Below, one piece after another: positions 18,283-29,079 of a DNA stretch of 64,000 nucleotides. Each line of letters starts with the position of its first letter. The first letter of the stretch is position 1. Source of the DNA: Burkholderiaceae bacterium (lineage in GTDB: Bacteria > Pseudomonadota > Gammaproteobacteria > Burkholderiales > Burkholderiaceae_B). Where the stretch lies: positions 23,092 through 87,091 of the forward strand of contig SCSG01000030.1 in NCBI GenBank assembly GCA_004322135.1, written 5' to 3'. The notes beneath the pieces are model-generated. The model ran no database searches and was not told where the DNA came from. It saw only the letters and a program-made list of their open reading frames with translations. The position numbers and the translations under genes are program-made.

Positions 18283-19168
18283 CTCCGCCCAGGGCATCGA
18301 CCAGACTTTCTATCAGGCGGGAAAGTTCGCCCGTCATGAGCGCCATGTCCGAGTCGAATTGTTCGTCTTCGTTTTGGGCTGTGCTGCCCTGGTTTTCCTT
18401 CAGAACGTCGAGCGGGGTAACGCGCTTGATGTCCAGGCCGTCGGTCAGGACGAAAGACACACGGTCAGCCCAAGTCAGCGCCAGGCGCGTGCATTGCTTC
18501 CCGGCCTTCACGTGTTTGCGTACTTCCTCGGTTTCAATGCTCTGGCGTACGTAGCGCACGGCCGCCCGACTTTCACTGGTGGAGCGCAGTTCGGTATCCT
18601 GGTCGACACTGAAGCCTGCGGGCGGCTCGTCCGCAATGAGCCAGCTCGTCATCGTTGAGGCCGGCGACGTTTCAACGTGCAGTTGCATGACGGGGAACGG
18701 CTCCAGGGCTTTGGCCAGCATACTCAACACCTCGTCGCTTTTGGCGGCAGCAGCGGCATCGATGACAAGCCAGTGTTGGCGAGTATCCACCCATACCCGG
18801 GTATCGTGATAGATGCGGAAGGCCTTGGGCAGGAGTTCATCTGTGACCTGCTCCTTGATTTCCTTCATTTGCTTGCGGCCGGGCTTGTATCCTTGTTGCT
18901 CCTCTACATCCTGGGCGCGGACACGTGCGACCTGATTGATGACCGTTGAAGGCAGCAGCTTCTTTTCCACACGCAGGCTAAGCAGATACTGACCGTTCGA
19001 CGTGTATGCCAGATTGCCGCCTTCGCGTGGTGGGACCCAGCCCAGGCTTTGCATTTCCTGGCTGCCGCCAGGCTGAAAAGCGTGTTTTTCAAGGGCGGTT
19101 TCGAGCGCTTCGGGGCTGATTGACCATGACGGGGAAAGACGGAAAACTTTGAGATTTTTAAACCACAT
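18266..19168 (-). CDS. rdgC: Recombination-associated protein RdgC
   Basis: This 300-residue protein starts [12 protein letters not shown], the conserved RdgC N-terminus, and carries [16 protein letters not shown] and the [20 protein letters not shown] helix region. RdgC forms a ring-shaped dimer on double-stranded DNA in the nucleoid and restrains RecA-driven recombination. The upstream in-frame extension to 19267 lacks homology-like sequence and is rejected. It lies between pyrB and recA, convergent with pyrB. Confidence 0.93.
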   Translation of the reverse strand: MWFKNLKVFRLSPSWSISPEALETALEKHAFQPGGSQEMQSLGWVPPREGGNLAYTSNGQYLLSLRVEKKLLPSTVINQVARVRAQDVEEQQGYKPGRKQMKEIKEQVTDELLPKAFRIYHDTRVWVDTRQHWLVIDAAAAAKSDEVLSMLAKALEPFPVMQLHVETSPASTMTSWLIADEPPAGFSVDQDTELRSTSESRAAVRYVRQSIETEEVRKHVKAGKQCTRLALTWADRVSFVLTDGLDIKRVTPLDVLKENQGSTAQNEDEQFDSDMALMTGELSRLIESLVDALGGEKKAA

Positions 19169-19343
19169 GGATCGTATGACTTTGCGGGTGTGGGAGGTTG
19201 GGAAGAATGCCGCGTGCGGCCAGTCGCGCCAGGTAGGCCTGGCGGGCCGCCATCGACTTGGCGGCAAGCGGGGATTGTAAATCTTTTATTTACCGCTTCC
19301 GGCTATGTGCGTCGATATCGGGTGGCCAGACCCCTGTTCGGCA

Positions 19344-19383
19344 TAAAAAAAATTGGCCCGGCTGCTGACGCAGCGGGCCAATA
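19344..19383 (-). terminator. Intrinsic terminator on the minus strand, upstream of rdgC
   Basis: On the minus strand ATTGGCCCGCTGC and GCAGCCGGGCCAAT pair around a short GTCA loop, with one bulged base, and are followed by eight Ts. It would stop a leftward transcript arising between here and recA, where no protein gene is evident. Confidence 0.7.
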
Positions 19384-19857
19384 AAGGGGACACACTGTGC
19401 TGCGCTATAAAGTTCGCGGGGAACGCAACACAAGTGAGACAGGAAAAGCAGTACCTGAATGTTGATTAATGGGGATTAAGTACAACTTTCGATGCACTGC
19501 CTTAACCTATGCATCGTATTCTAGGGGTGTGGGGCTGACGGCCGCCTGAAAAAAAGCCATGTGCCATAAATAAAGCTGTGGGCCGGCTTGAATGGTGCAG
19601 CCGGAGGGTCTGGATGAAGCTTGTAATGCGGCCCCGATAGCGATGATGGTAGTGAGGGTTGGCTGAAAATGGCGGGGCAGGGTGGCGTTGGTTGAACGGT
19701 GTTTTGGACACGACCGCCCATCCGTACAAACGCCTGTACCACTTGTGGCGGTGCTCCGTACGACTTGCCCGATTACCGTGTGTTTACGCCGTGTTGGCGC
19801 CCGCGGGGAGCTCGAGGATGGGGGCTGGCTGCAGTGATCGCCAAAGAATTGCTTTAT
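19384..19857. other. Gene-poor region between rdgC and recA
   Basis: About 470 bp with no credible protein gene. Because a leftward terminator sits at its left edge, a small RNA on the minus strand is possible. A TAGAAT-like -10 lies near 19520 on that strand, but no clear -35 was seen. Confidence 0.35.
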
Positions 19858-19873
19858 CTGTTTATTTATACAG
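19858..19873 (+). promoter_or_regulatory. LexA (SOS) box of recA
   Basis: CTGTTTATTTATACAG matches the CTGT-N8-ACAG LexA consensus exactly. A TATAAT -10 element follows immediately at 19874-19879, and TTGCTT at 19849-19854 is a possible -35 with long (19 bp) spacing. LexA bound here would block RNA polymerase. Confidence 0.88.
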
Positions 19874-19946
19874 TATAATTGGTGTGATAATTAGCAAAAC
19901 CAAAACCCGGTTGCGTAATTACCATTACTTAGTCAAGGATTCCTAA

Positions 19947-21056
19947 ATGGATGATAAAACTAGCAAAGCTGCTGTTGCCGAGCGGGCCAAGGCCCTTTCT
20001 GCTGCCTTGTCCCAAATCGAAAAGCAGTTTGGCAAGGGTTCAATAATGCGCTATGGCGACAATCACGTCGAACACGATATTCAGGTCGTTTCCACGGGGT
20101 CGCTGGGTCTGGACATCGCGCTTGGTGTTGGCGGCTTGCCGCGCGGGCGTGTCATCGAGGTCTACGGGCCCGAGTCATCCGGTAAAACTACGCTTACGCT
20201 TCAGGTCATCGCCGAAATGCAAAAAATCGGCGGCACGTGTGCGTTCGTCGATGCCGAGCACGCACTCGATGTCCAGTATGCCTCACGTTTGGGCGTCAAT
20301 CTGGAAGACCTGCTCATTTCCCAGCCCGACACCGGCGAGCAGGCACTCGAAATCACCGATGCACTGGTGCGCTCGGGTTCGGTCGATCTTATCGTAATCG
20401 ATTCGGTGGCAGCGTTGGTGCCTCGGGCTGAAATCGAGGGAGACATGGGCGATTCCCTGCCCGGCCTGCAGGCCCGTCTCATGAGTCAGGCACTGCGCAA
20501 GCTTACGGCAAGCATCAAGCGTGCCAATTGCATGGTTATTTTCATTAATCAAATTCGCATGAAAATTGGCGTCATGTTCGGCAACCCCGAAACCACAACG
20601 GGCGGCAATGCACTCAAGTTCTATGCATCCGTGCGTCTGGATATCCGCCGTATTGGCTCCATCAAGAAGGGCGACGAGGTCGTGGGCAACGAAACTCGCG
20701 TCAAGGTAGTCAAAAATAAAGTGGCACCGCCTTTCAAGCAGGCCGAATTCGACATCATGTACGGTACAGGTATCTCGCGCGAAGGCGAAATCATCGACCT
20801 TGGCGTTCAGGGTGATATCGTCGACAAGGCCGGGGCGTGGTTCAGCTACGAAGGAACCCGTATTGGTCAGGGTAAGGATAATGCACGCGAGTACCTGAAG
20901 GAGCATCCTCAAATGGCCATCGAAATCGAAAATCGGGTTCGCGAGCAAACAGGCATTGTTGCCCGAGCCGACGTTGCCCCCGCTGCCGTCAGCGTGGCCG
21001 GCTCCGAGGCATCATCCGCCGCACCCGCTGAAGACGAAGACGAGGCCGCCAAGTAG
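19947..21056 (+). CDS. recA: Recombinase A
   Basis: The 369-residue protein is a complete RecA: Walker [10 protein letters not shown] at residues 74-82, the FVDAEHALD segment, Walker [13 protein letters not shown], the [20 protein letters not shown] loop-2 region, and a C-terminal acidic tail ending DEDEAAK. RecA coats single-stranded DNA for strand exchange and triggers LexA cleavage. The leader holds a perfect LexA box. recX follows 26 bp downstream on the same strand, the usual arrangement. Confidence 0.98.
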   Translation: MDDKTSKAAVAERAKALSAALSQIEKQFGKGSIMRYGDNHVEHDIQVVSTGSLGLDIALGVGGLPRGRVIEVYGPESSGKTTLTLQVIAEMQKIGGTCAFVDAEHALDVQYASRLGVNLEDLLISQPDTGEQALEITDALVRSGSVDLIVIDSVAALVPRAEIEGDMGDSLPGLQARLMSQALRKLTASIKRANCMVIFINQIRMKIGVMFGNPETTTGGNALKFYASVRLDIRRIGSIKKGDEVVGNETRVKVVKNKVAPPFKQAEFDIMYGTGISREGEIIDLGVQGDIVDKAGAWFSYEGTRIGQGKDNAREYLKEHPQMAIEIENRVREQTGIVARADVAPAAVSVAGSEASSAAPAEDEDEAAK

Positions 21057-21082
21057 GGTTTACAAAGCCCGGGCGTTGCATC

Positions 21083-21703
21083 ATGCAAGGCAAACACGAT
21101 CCAGATGGTTTCGAGCAGATGTCACCCGTCCCTGGCGCGGAACGGGGTTCCGGCCAAAGCGATGGTCCGGATGCCGGCCGGGGTTCGGGGCAAGGCAAGC
21201 GTGCTCGTACTAACCCAAAGCCCTTGTCTTTCCGAACAGCCGGCAGTGGCCTGTCCCTGAAGATGCGGGCCGTTGGCCTGTTGTCGCGACGCGAACATTC
21301 ACGGGCCGAACTTGCGCGCAAGCTTGCCCCCTATGTCGACGCCGACAATCCCGACGAACTCAAACAGGTTCTCGACGCGCTCGAACGCGAAAACTGGCAG
21401 TCTGACGCGCGTTTTGCGCAAAGTCTGATTCATCGGCGTGCGCCGCGCAAAGGCACGGCCTTGGTCATCCAAGAGTTGCGTCAGCACGGCCTGCCAGATG
21501 ATCAAATCACCCAGATCCGCGAGCAGCTGCGTGGCACCGAGTTCGAACGCGCCCGTACGGTGTGGCAGCACAAGTTCAACCGCGCGCCTGCCGACAGGGC
21601 GGACTATGCCAGGCAGTTCCGTTTTCTGGCTTCCAGGGGGTTTTCTTCCGATTGTCTTCGCCGTATTCTGGGCGAGCAGGACAGCGGTACCTTGGATGAG
21701 TAG
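21083..21703 (+). CDS. recX: Recombination regulatory protein RecX
   Basis: This 206-residue protein contains the three-helix RecX repeats: MRAVGLLSRREHSRAELARK, LDALERENWQSDARFAQSLI, GTALVIQELRQHGLPDDQI and the final FLASRGFSSDCLRRIL. RecX binds and inhibits RecA filaments. The first about 45 residues are Gly/Pro/Ser-rich and lie outside the conserved part; the true start could be further in. It is in tandem with recA and probably shares its SOS-controlled promoter. Confidence 0.92.
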   Translation: MQGKHDPDGFEQMSPVPGAERGSGQSDGPDAGRGSGQGKRARTNPKPLSFRTAGSGLSLKMRAVGLLSRREHSRAELARKLAPYVDADNPDELKQVLDALERENWQSDARFAQSLIHRRAPRKGTALVIQELRQHGLPDDQITQIREQLRGTEFERARTVWQHKFNRAPADRADYARQFRFLASRGFSSDCLRRILGEQDSGTLDE

Positions 21704-21745
21704 GGCCACACGAAGCCAGTACCCGTAAAAGTCACCAACCGCCAG

Positions 21746-22663
21746 TTATCGTACGGTCTTGATCCCACTTAATGTTTTGAAGCAGATTTCGCGGGCTTTG
21801 CCCATGAATGCCTGCAGGTACGGGGCTTCAACATCTTCTTGCCGTATTGCGGCGTAAAGCGTGCGCCAGACGCCATGCTCACCCAGGTGGCAAATGCGCA
21901 GCCATCCCTGATTCAGGTATTCGGTCAGCGCCCAGTTGGGTAGCGCCGCCACGCCTCGCTGGCTGGCCACCAGTTGCGCAATTATGGGCGTCAGCTCGGC
22001 CTTGCGAATTCCCGCTGGTTCTATGCCTGCGGGGTCCAGGAAAGCGGTGTAGACGTCAAGGCGCTGTTTGTCCACTGGGTATGTAATCAGCACCTGATCC
22101 GCCAATTGTGCTGGCTCAATGTGCTTGTATTGCGCCAGCGGGTTGGCCGCAGCCACCGCCAGCACCAGCTCGTAGCGAAACAGTGGCAAATACTTTACGG
22201 CATCAAGGGCCTGTGGATCCGAAGTGATGACGACGTCCAGGTCGCCGCGGACCAGCGCGGGCAGCGGTGCGAAAGAGAACGCCGCCGAAAGGTCCAGCGC
22301 GACGTCCGGCCAGTCCTGGCGAAAGGCGTCCAGCGAGGGCATGAGCCACTGGAAACATGAATGGCATTCAATGGCAAGGTGCAGCCGCCCCGTGCGTCCG
22401 GTCGACAGTCGTTGCAATTCGCGCTCTGTGGCTTTGACCTTGGGCAGGATGTCGTCGGCCAGCGTCAAGATACGCAGTGCGGCGGTGGTCAGGCGGGCTG
22501 GCCGGGTGCGGCGATTGAGCAGTGGGGCCTTCAGGCGCACTTCCAGATCGCGCAATTGGTGCGACAGGGCTGACTGTGTGACGTGCAGGCGTTCGGCAGC
22601 GTCTTGCAAGCTGCCTGCTTCGCGTATGGCCGTCAGGGTTTCGAGGTGGCGGATTTCGAGCAT
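21746..22663 (-). CDS. metR: LysR-family regulator MetR
   Basis: A 305-residue LysR protein starting MLEIRHLETLTAIREAGSLQ, with the HTH continuing LHVTQSALSHQLRDLE. This N-terminus and the divergent position relative to metE identify MetR, the homocysteine-responsive activator of methionine genes. An in-frame upstream extension to 22780 lacks family sequence. The intergenic region holds a palindrome suited to LysR binding. Confidence 0.85.
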   Translation of the reverse strand: MLEIRHLETLTAIREAGSLQDAAERLHVTQSALSHQLRDLEVRLKAPLLNRRTRPARLTTAALRILTLADDILPKVKATERELQRLSTGRTGRLHLAIECHSCFQWLMPSLDAFRQDWPDVALDLSAAFSFAPLPALVRGDLDVVITSDPQALDAVKYLPLFRYELVLAVAAANPLAQYKHIEPAQLADQVLITYPVDKQRLDVYTAFLDPAGIEPAGIRKAELTPIIAQLVASQRGVAALPNWALTEYLNQGWLRICHLGEHGVWRTLYAAIRQEDVEAPYLQAFMGKAREICFKTLSGIKTVR

Positions 22664-22783
22664 GGCTGCGTTCGTTGTCAATAAAAGTGGGTCGGTGGGC
22701 GTGACAGGTTTCACTCGTGGTGGTCGGCGCATGAGGCTACGGCACCAAGTCGATTGTCGGTCGAATGCCGGTGACACCACAGT

Positions 22784-22798
22784 ATGAGATTAACTCAT
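22784..22798. promoter_or_regulatory. Candidate MetR operator
   Basis: A perfect dyad ATGAG-ATTAA-CTCAT lies between divergent metR and metE. It has the T-N11-A shape of LysR boxes, though it is not the gammaproteobacterial MetR consensus TGAA-N5-TTCA. Confidence 0.45.
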
Positions 22799-22886
22799 TT
22801 TATAGATGTTGTATTTGATTTTGATTCATTTCGCGATTGAGGCACAATGTTGAAAATTAGGTTTTTTCAATTACTATCGATTTAAC

Positions 22887-25184
22887 ATGAACATATTTCA
22901 TAATTTGGGATTTCCTCGTATTGGCGCGCAGCGGGAGCTGAAATGGGCGCTTGAAGCTTACTGGGCCGGGCGCAAGTCACGCGACGAACTGGAGGCGGTG
23001 GGTCGCGAATTGCGCGCACGCCATTGGGCCGTGCAGGCCGAGGCGGGCGCCACCTACGTGCCGGTAGGTGATTTTGCGTGGTACGACCAGATTCTGGAGT
23101 GGTCGGCCCTGATCGGCGCCGTCCCCCCACGCTTTGCGCAACCGTCCGACGGGGCGGTGGATCTGGACACTCTGTTCAGAATGGCACGTGGCCGGGCCCC
23201 GTCGGGTGCGCCCGCGGCCGCCTGCGAAATGACGAAGTGGTTCGACACCAACTATCACTACATTGTCCCTGAACTTGCACTGGGACAGACATATCGCATA
23301 GCGCGTGAGGATTTGTTTGATCAGGTCCGTGAGGCGTCGGCGCTGGGCTACAAGGCGAAGCCCGTCATTCCCGGGCCTCTGACCTGGCTCTGGCAGGGCA
23401 AGGGCGATGCCTTTGCCGGTGGTGCAAGCGACGAGGGCAAGCTGGCGCTGCTGGGTGCTTTGTTGCCGGTGTACGTTGAAGTGCTCAAGCGCATGGCAAA
23501 ACTCAATGTCGACTGGGTTCAGATTGACGAACCGATCCTGACCCTGGACTTGCCGCAGGCGTGGAAGGTCGCGTTTGGCCGTGTGTACGAGGCGTTGTCG
23601 GGCACGGGCGTCAAGCTGCTGCTGGCAACGTATTTTGGTGGCTTGAAAAATAATCTTCCCCTGGTTGGCCAGTTGGCGGTGCAGGGTGTGCATGTGGATC
23701 TGGTGCGCGCGCCGGGCCAATTGACGCAAGTCGTGGCCGCTCTGGGCGATGACAAAATCCTGTCAGCCGGTGTGGTCAATGGACGCAATGTATGGCGCAC
23801 GGACCTGGATCAGGCCAGGGCAACATTGCTGCCGGTACGTGAACAGCTAGGCGACAGGCTCTGGTTGGCCCCATCGTGCTCGCTGCTGCATGTACCGGTC
23901 GATTTGGCCAGCGAGAAGGAACTGGACACGGAATTGCTGGGCTGGCTGTCGTTTGCCACGCAGAAACTGGACGAGCTGCGCTGGTTGACCGATTCCCTGA
24001 ACGGCGCCCCGAGCGCCGCAACGAAGCAGGCCTTGCAGGCGCAGCGTCAAGCCTTGCAGGCCAGGGCGAAGTCCGCGCGCATTCACAATCCCGCCGTGCA
24101 GCAGCGTCTGCATGAATCGGCAAAAGTGTCGCGAACCCGCGCTCCTTTCCCACAACGTATCGCGCGTCAGCAGAAGGAACTGAAGCTGCCGGCCTATCCG
24201 ACGACGACCATTGGTTCTTTCCCGCAGACAACTGAAATCCGCTCGTTGCGGCACGGCTGGCGGTCGGGTCAGCTGACTGACGCGGCATATGAAAAGGCAA
24301 TCCGTGAGGAAATCGAACACGTCGTGCGCTTTCAGGAAAAAATCGGCCTCGACGTTCTGGTGCACGGTGAGCCCGAGCGCAACGACATGGTCGAATACTT
24401 CGGCGAATTGCTGGCCGGATTTGCATTCACCCAGTTTGGCTGGGTGCAGAGCTATGGCTCGCGGTGTGTGAAGCCGCCGCTTATTTTTGGCGACGTTTCC
24501 CGCCCGGCGCCGATGACGGTCGCCTGGTCGGCGTATGCGCAGTCCCTGACTGACAAGCCGGTAAAAGGCATGTTGACTGGCCCAGTCACGTTGCTGCAAT
24601 GGTCTTTTGTGCGTGACGATCAACCGCGCGAACTCACTTGCCGCCAGTTGGCCTTGGCGTTGCGCGACGAGGTCAACGACCTGGAAGCAGCGGGTATTGG
24701 CGTCATCCAGATCGATGAGCCGGCCTTTCGTGAAGGCCTGCCATTACGGCGTGACGACTGGCCCGCCTACCTGGACTGGGCAGTGGATTGCTTCCGGCTG
24801 TCCACAGCGGGGGTTGGCGAACAGACTCAGATTCACACGCATATGTGCTATTCGGAATTCAACGACATCATGCCTGCCATTGCCGCGATGGATGCGGACG
24901 TGATCACGATCGAGACGTCGCGTTCGAACATGGAACTGCTGGATTCCTTTGAAGACTTCAAATATCCGAACGATATCGGCCCTGGCGTCTACGATATTCA
25001 CTCGCCCAACGTGCCGGATATTGCGTGGATGGTCAACCTCATGAAAAAGGCGGGGGCGCGCCTGCCGCATGAACGTTTGTGGGTGAATCCGGATTGCGGC
25101 CTGAAGACGCGGGCCTGGCCCGAAACCGAGGCCGCGCTGGTGGCCATGGTTCAGGCGGCCAGGACCCTGCGCGAAGCGGCCTAG
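22887..25184 (+). CDS. metE: Cobalamin-independent methionine synthase
   Basis: The 765-residue enzyme transfers the methyl group from 5-methyltetrahydropteroyltri-L-glutamate to homocysteine. It has both barrels: an N-terminal [17 protein letters not shown] start and the C-terminal catalytic half from [14 protein letters not shown]. Zinc ligands are in [12 protein letters not shown] (His, Cys), an intermediate glutamate, and [11 protein letters not shown] (Cys). Full length. It is divergent from metR and followed by an intrinsic-type hairpin. Confidence 0.97.
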   Translation: MNIFHNLGFPRIGAQRELKWALEAYWAGRKSRDELEAVGRELRARHWAVQAEAGATYVPVGDFAWYDQILEWSALIGAVPPRFAQPSDGAVDLDTLFRMARGRAPSGAPAAACEMTKWFDTNYHYIVPELALGQTYRIAREDLFDQVREASALGYKAKPVIPGPLTWLWQGKGDAFAGGASDEGKLALLGALLPVYVEVLKRMAKLNVDWVQIDEPILTLDLPQAWKVAFGRVYEALSGTGVKLLLATYFGGLKNNLPLVGQLAVQGVHVDLVRAPGQLTQVVAALGDDKILSAGVVNGRNVWRTDLDQARATLLPVREQLGDRLWLAPSCSLLHVPVDLASEKELDTELLGWLSFATQKLDELRWLTDSLNGAPSAATKQALQAQRQALQARAKSARIHNPAVQQRLHESAKVSRTRAPFPQRIARQQKELKLPAYPTTTIGSFPQTTEIRSLRHGWRSGQLTDAAYEKAIREEIEHVVRFQEKIGLDVLVHGEPERNDMVEYFGELLAGFAFTQFGWVQSYGSRCVKPPLIFGDVSRPAPMTVAWSAYAQSLTDKPVKGMLTGPVTLLQWSFVRDDQPRELTCRQLALALRDEVNDLEAAGIGVIQIDEPAFREGLPLRRDDWPAYLDWAVDCFRLSTAGVGEQTQIHTHMCYSEFNDIMPAIAAMDADVITIETSRSNMELLDSFEDFKYPNDIGPGVYDIHSPNVPDIAWMVNLMKKAGARLPHERLWVNPDCGLKTRAWPETEAALVAMVQAARTLREAA

Positions 25185-25201
25185 GCTCCGGCGCGGACGA
25201 T

Positions 25202-25242
25202 AAGCGCCTGTACCGGGTTCATTGAGCCCGGTACAGGCGCTT
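25202..25242 (+). terminator. Terminator hairpin after metE
   Basis: AAGCGCCTGTACCGGG and its exact reverse complement CCCGGTACAGGCGCTT form a 16-bp perfect stem with a 9-nt loop, ending in a short T-run. It begins 17 bases after the metE stop. Confidence 0.8.
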
Positions 25243-25332
25243 TGTCGTGTCTTGCGTGCGACGGGTGTAGCGCGTCCGGCAGTGTGTCTGCGTTATACTT
25301 GTAGGGTTTTATAGCTTATTTTCACGTTTCGC

Positions 25333-25905
25333 ATGCCATTGCCTTTACCCGACGTTGCCCGTAAACCCATGCACACACGCACCGTACGTGTCGAGGCGTT
25401 TATGCGGGACGATGGGCTGTGGGATCTTGATGCTGAACTTCTGGACGTCAAGGCATACGACTTCACCAAGCATGGTGGTGCCATACACGCGGCGGGAACA
25501 CCGGTGCATCGCATGTATCTGCGCATCACGATCGATGACGACTACACAATCAAGGCAGCGGTGGCAGCGTACGATGCGGCACCGTACGACCAGTATTGTT
25601 TCGCCATAGCGCCCGATTATGGCGATCTGGTGGGTATGAACCTGCTGCGTGGTTTTCGCGACGCGGTCAAAAAACGCTTTGGCCGCACGGCGGGCTGCAC
25701 TCACATGACCGAGCTGTCGCATTTGTTTCCTACCACAGCTATTCAGGCGCGTGCAGGCAGGCCGCACAAGCCGCGCGATCCCGGGCTCCCCGAGAAGCGG
25801 CCATTCCAGATCGAGGGATGCCATGCGCTGCGGGCAGATGGTGAGGCGGTGAAAGAGTTTTATCCCAAGTGGTACACCGGCCCTGGCGTCAAGGCCCGGC
25901 AGTAA
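25333..25905 (+). CDS. DUF2889 domain protein
   Basis: This 190-residue protein contains the DUF2889 pattern: RTVRVEAFMRDDGLWDLDAE near residue 18, DVKAYDF, HRMYLRITIDDDYTI, and CTHMTELSHLF near residue 125. The family is common in Proteobacteria and has no established function that I know of. It stands alone between metE and sucC. The start chosen keeps a short N-terminal leader; M13 is an alternative. Confidence 0.75.
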   Translation: MPLPLPDVARKPMHTRTVRVEAFMRDDGLWDLDAELLDVKAYDFTKHGGAIHAAGTPVHRMYLRITIDDDYTIKAAVAAYDAAPYDQYCFAIAPDYGDLVGMNLLRGFRDAVKKRFGRTAGCTHMTELSHLFPTTAIQARAGRPHKPRDPGLPEKRPFQIEGCHALRADGEAVKEFYPKWYTGPGVKARQ

Positions 25906-25978
25906 TGCGCACTCGTCATCAATACGGCCACCAGCAAGGCAAGGTTTCTATTATCTCTTACGTTCTGACAGGTAACAA

Positions 25979-27139
25979 ATGAAAATTCATGAGTATCAAG
26001 GCAAAGAACTGCTAAAGAAATTTGGCGTTACAGTGCCTCGCGGGTTTCCTGCTTTTTCCGTTGACGAGGCTGTCGCCGCGGCAAAGAAATTGGGCGGCCC
26101 AGTGTGGGTGGTCAAGGCGCAGATTCACGCGGGTGGTCGCGGTAAGGGCGGTGGGGTCAAGCTGGCCCGTTCGCTTGATGAGGTCCGCCAATTGTCGTCC
26201 GAAATCCTGGGCATGCAACTGATTACGCACCAGACCGGGCCGGAAGGCCAGAAAGTGCGCCGTCTGCTTATTGAAGACGGCGCCGACATCAAAAAAGAAT
26301 ATTACGTCGGTATCGTGACCGATCGCGGCAGCCAGCGCGTCTGCGTCATGGCGTCAAGCGAAGGCGGCATGGAGATCGAGGAAGTCGCCGAGAAGTCTCC
26401 AGAGAAAATTCTCAAGGCGTTTGTTGACCCCGAAGTCGGCCTGTCCGAAGCGGAAGCGACCAAGCTGGCACGCGGTATTGGCGTACCGGACGGTTCGGTT
26501 GCCAAGGCGGCCTCCGAACTTCAGAAACTGTACAAGGTTTACTGGGAAACTGATGCGTCGCTGGCTGAAATCAATCCGTTGGTCCTGACCGGGTCAGGCG
26601 ACATCATCGCACTGGATGCCAAATTCAATTTTGATTCCAACGCCATGTTCCGCCATCCCGAGATCGTGGCGTACCGCGACCTCGACGAGGAAGATCCTGC
26701 CGAGATCGAAGCCAGCAAGTACGAGCTTGCCTATATCCAGCTTGAAGGGAATATTGGCTGCCTGGTCAATGGGGCCGGCCTTGCCATGGCCACCATGGAC
26801 ACGATCAAGCTGTTTGGCGGCCAGCCGGCAAACTTCCTGGATGTGGGCGGTGGTGCGACGGCCGAAAAGGTTACCGAAGCATTCAAGATCATGCTCCGGA
26901 ACAAAGGTGTGCGTGCCATTCTGGTCAATATCTTCGGCGGCATCATGCGTTGCGACATTATTGCGGAAGGCGTCATTGCCGCATGCAAGGCTGTCAATTT
27001 GAGCGTGCCGCTGGTTGTGCGCATGAAGGGGACCAACGAAGGCCTGGGCAAGAAATTGCTGGCCGATTCGGGGCTGCCCATTATTAGTGCTGACACCATG
27101 GCCGAGGCTGCGACAAAAGTCGTGGCGGCTGCGAAATAA
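25979..27139 (+). CDS. sucC: Succinyl-CoA synthetase beta subunit (ADP-forming)
   Basis: The 386-residue protein starts [17 protein letters not shown] and has the ATP-grasp region ([20 protein letters not shown]), the INPLVLT segment, and the C-terminal CoA-ligase-like domain with [13 protein letters not shown] and [16 protein letters not shown]. With SucD it makes ATP in the TCA cycle by converting succinyl-CoA to succinate. sucD follows after 22 bp. Confidence 0.97.
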   Translation: MKIHEYQGKELLKKFGVTVPRGFPAFSVDEAVAAAKKLGGPVWVVKAQIHAGGRGKGGGVKLARSLDEVRQLSSEILGMQLITHQTGPEGQKVRRLLIEDGADIKKEYYVGIVTDRGSQRVCVMASSEGGMEIEEVAEKSPEKILKAFVDPEVGLSEAEATKLARGIGVPDGSVAKAASELQKLYKVYWETDASLAEINPLVLTGSGDIIALDAKFNFDSNAMFRHPEIVAYRDLDEEDPAEIEASKYELAYIQLEGNIGCLVNGAGLAMATMDTIKLFGGQPANFLDVGGGATAEKVTEAFKIMLRNKGVRAILVNIFGGIMRCDIIAEGVIAACKAVNLSVPLVVRMKGTNEGLGKKLLADSGLPIISADTMAEAATKVVAAAK

Positions 27140-27161
27140 GAATATTGCCGAGGATTTGTAA

Positions 27162-28043
27162 ATGTCGATTCTGATCAACAAAGACACCAAAGTCATTACT
27201 CAAGGGATAACCGGCAAGACTGGCCGGTTTCATACCCACATGTGCCGCGAGTACGCCAACGGCAAAGAGGCCTTCGTTGCGGGCGTACACCCCAAGAAGG
27301 CGGGCGAAAATTTCGAAGGCGTGCCCATTTTCGGTACCGTCAAGGAAGCCAAGGCCAAAACTGGCGCGACCGTATCCGTGATTTATGTTCCACCTCCCAG
27401 TGCGGCGGCGGCCATCTGGGAAGCCGTTGACGCCGACCTGGATCTGGTTATCTGCATCACCGAAGGCATTCCCGTGCGCGATATGCTGGAATTGCGCAAT
27501 CGCATGCGCGACGCCAACAAGAAGACCCTGCTTCTTGGCCCCAACTGCCCTGGCGTGATTACGCCTGACGAGCTCAAGATTGGCATCATGCCGGGTCATA
27601 TTTCCCGCAAGGGTCGCGTTGGCGTAGTCAGCCGTTCCGGCACGCTTACCTACGAGGCGGTTGCCCAGCTTACCGAGCTCGGCCTGGGGCAGTCCAGTGC
27701 AGTTGGCACCGGCGGCGACCCCATCAATGGCCTGAAGCACATCGATGTGCTCAAGCTGTTCAACGATGATCCCGACACCGACGCGGTGGTGATGATTGGT
27801 GAAATTGGCGGCCCCGACGAGGTGAATGCGGCGCGGTGGGCCAAAGACAACATGAAAAAGCCCATTATTGGTTTCATCGCGGGGGTTACAGCCCCGGCCG
27901 GCAAGCGCATGGGTCACGCCGGTGCGCTTATTTCGGGCGGCGCTGATACGGCCGATGCCAAGCTGGCCGTCATGGAAGAGTGCGGCATCCGCACGACCCG
28001 TGATCCTTCCGAGATGGGCAAGTTGCTTAAGTCCGTCCTGTAA
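27162..28043 (+). CDS. sucD: Succinyl-CoA synthetase alpha subunit
   Basis: The 293-residue protein begins MSILINKDTKVITQGITGKT and shows the CoA-binding Rossmann start, the NCPGVITPDE segment and the phosphohistidine loop GHAGALISGG near residue 246. It pairs with SucC. The two genes form a compact operon ending in a long hairpin region. Confidence 0.97.
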   Translation: MSILINKDTKVITQGITGKTGRFHTHMCREYANGKEAFVAGVHPKKAGENFEGVPIFGTVKEAKAKTGATVSVIYVPPPSAAAAIWEAVDADLDLVICITEGIPVRDMLELRNRMRDANKKTLLLGPNCPGVITPDELKIGIMPGHISRKGRVGVVSRSGTLTYEAVAQLTELGLGQSSAVGTGGDPINGLKHIDVLKLFNDDPDTDAVVMIGEIGGPDEVNAARWAKDNMKKPIIGFIAGVTAPAGKRMGHAGALISGGADTADAKLAVMEECGIRTTRDPSEMGKLLKSVL

Positions 28044-28075
28044 GTCGTTCGAAGAACAGAAGAAGACCCGGTTGA

Positions 28076-28150
28076 TGGACCGGTACCTGCGGGTTGGAAC
28101 AATGTCCAACTCTGCGGCGTACGGTCCATTGGCCGGATCTTTTTTTGCCC
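28076..28150 (+). terminator. Likely terminator region after sucCD
   Basis: TGGACCG and CGGTCCA close a long imperfect stem-loop with an inner GTTGGA/TCCAAC helix. A run of T residues follows at about 28140. The fold is imperfect, so this is tentative. Confidence 0.5.
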
Positions 28151-28353
28151 GGCTTTTTGGGATCGGTCCGACGGATTCACTATAATGATCAAGCACCTGC
28201 ACTGCGGCCAGCGCGCGGGTCTGGTCGTTTGAAAGCTGTGGTCAAAGCTTCTGCCTGCGTGCGGCCTGGTGTTCGGCGGCGCAGGGTGGAAGAAAGCCAT
28301 ACGGGCGCGGGGTCCCGGCCTTTTCAGGTAATAAAAACATCATGAGAACATAG
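28151..28353 (+). promoter_or_regulatory. Promoter and long 5' leader of terC
   Basis: A TATAAT -10 lies at 28181-28186 with TTGGGA as possible -35 (18-bp spacing). That leaves a leader of about 160 nt, GC-rich and able to fold (CCTGCG...CGCAGG). TerC-family genes are often controlled by yybP-ykoY manganese riboswitches, but I do not see that motif's conserved bases clearly, so no riboswitch is called. Confidence 0.4.
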
Positions 28354-29079
28354 ATGCTTGAGTTTATTGAAGTCCTTCATTGGGGTGCGCTGTTTCAGAT
28401 TGTCTTGATCGATATACTTCTGGGGGGCGATAACGCGGTGGTCATTGCCCTGGCGTGCCGCAAACTCGAGCACAAGCGGCGCATTCAGGGGATAGTGTGG
28501 GGAACGGCTGGAGCCATCGTCCTGCGTGTTCTGCTCATTGCCTTTGCGCTGGCTTTACTGGGCGTTCCTTATCTGAAAATTGCCGGAAGCCTGTTGCTGC
28601 TCTGGATCGGCGTCAAGCTTCTTTTGCCCGATAGTCATCATCATGGGGACGTCAAAAGCGCGGGTTCGGTTTGGGCTGCCGTCCGAACCATTCTCATCGC
28701 CGATCTGGTCATGAGTCTGGACAACGTGATTGCCATTGCGGCAGCGGCCCAGAATGCCATTGCTGACCATCAACTGTGGTATGTGGTGTTCGGCTTGCTG
28801 CTGAGTGTCCCCATCATCGTCTGGGGCAGTACGCTGGTGCTCAAACTGATCGACCGTTACCCGGTTGTGGTCACGTTCGGCGCGGCATTGCTGGGCTGGA
28901 TAGCCGGTGGCATGTTTGTCACTGACGTTGCGGTCACGAACTGGGTGGGCGAATTGCCGCAGGTAGCGCGTATCGCAGCTGAAATCGTCGGCGCCATTGT
29001 AGTCGTGGCGCTAGGAAAGTGGTTTGCCGCGCGCAAAAGTAAGGTTGCCAATAAAGGGGTCACTCATGAGTCTGTTTAA
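28354..29079 (+). CDS. TerC-family integral membrane protein (YjbE type)
   Basis: The 241-residue protein has about seven membrane helices and the two acidic TerC repeats, LGGDNAVVIALACRKL near residue 24 and LVMSLDNVIAIAAAAQN near residue 125. TerC/YjbE proteins are implicated in metal (manganese, calcium) export and in metalating exported enzymes. A cytoplasmic histidine cluster (SHHHG) lies between the halves. The 3' end overlaps a tiny membrane-protein ORF. A long leader precedes it. Confidence 0.87.
   Translation: MLEFIEVLHWGALFQIVLIDILLGGDNAVVIALACRKLEHKRRIQGIVWGTAGAIVLRVLLIAFALALLGVPYLKIAGSLLLLWIGVKLLLPDSHHHGDVKSAGSVWAAVRTILIADLVMSLDNVIAIAAAAQNAIADHQLWYVVFGLLLSVPIIVWGSTLVLKLIDRYPVVVTFGAALLGWIAGGMFVTDVAVTNWVGELPQVARIAAEIVGAIVVVALGKWFAARKSKVANKGVTHESV

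Noticed and set aside
28190..28353. yybP-ykoY manganese riboswitch before terC
   Set aside because: Location fits, but the conserved bases of that riboswitch are not recognisable in the leader; only an unassigned leader is annotated.
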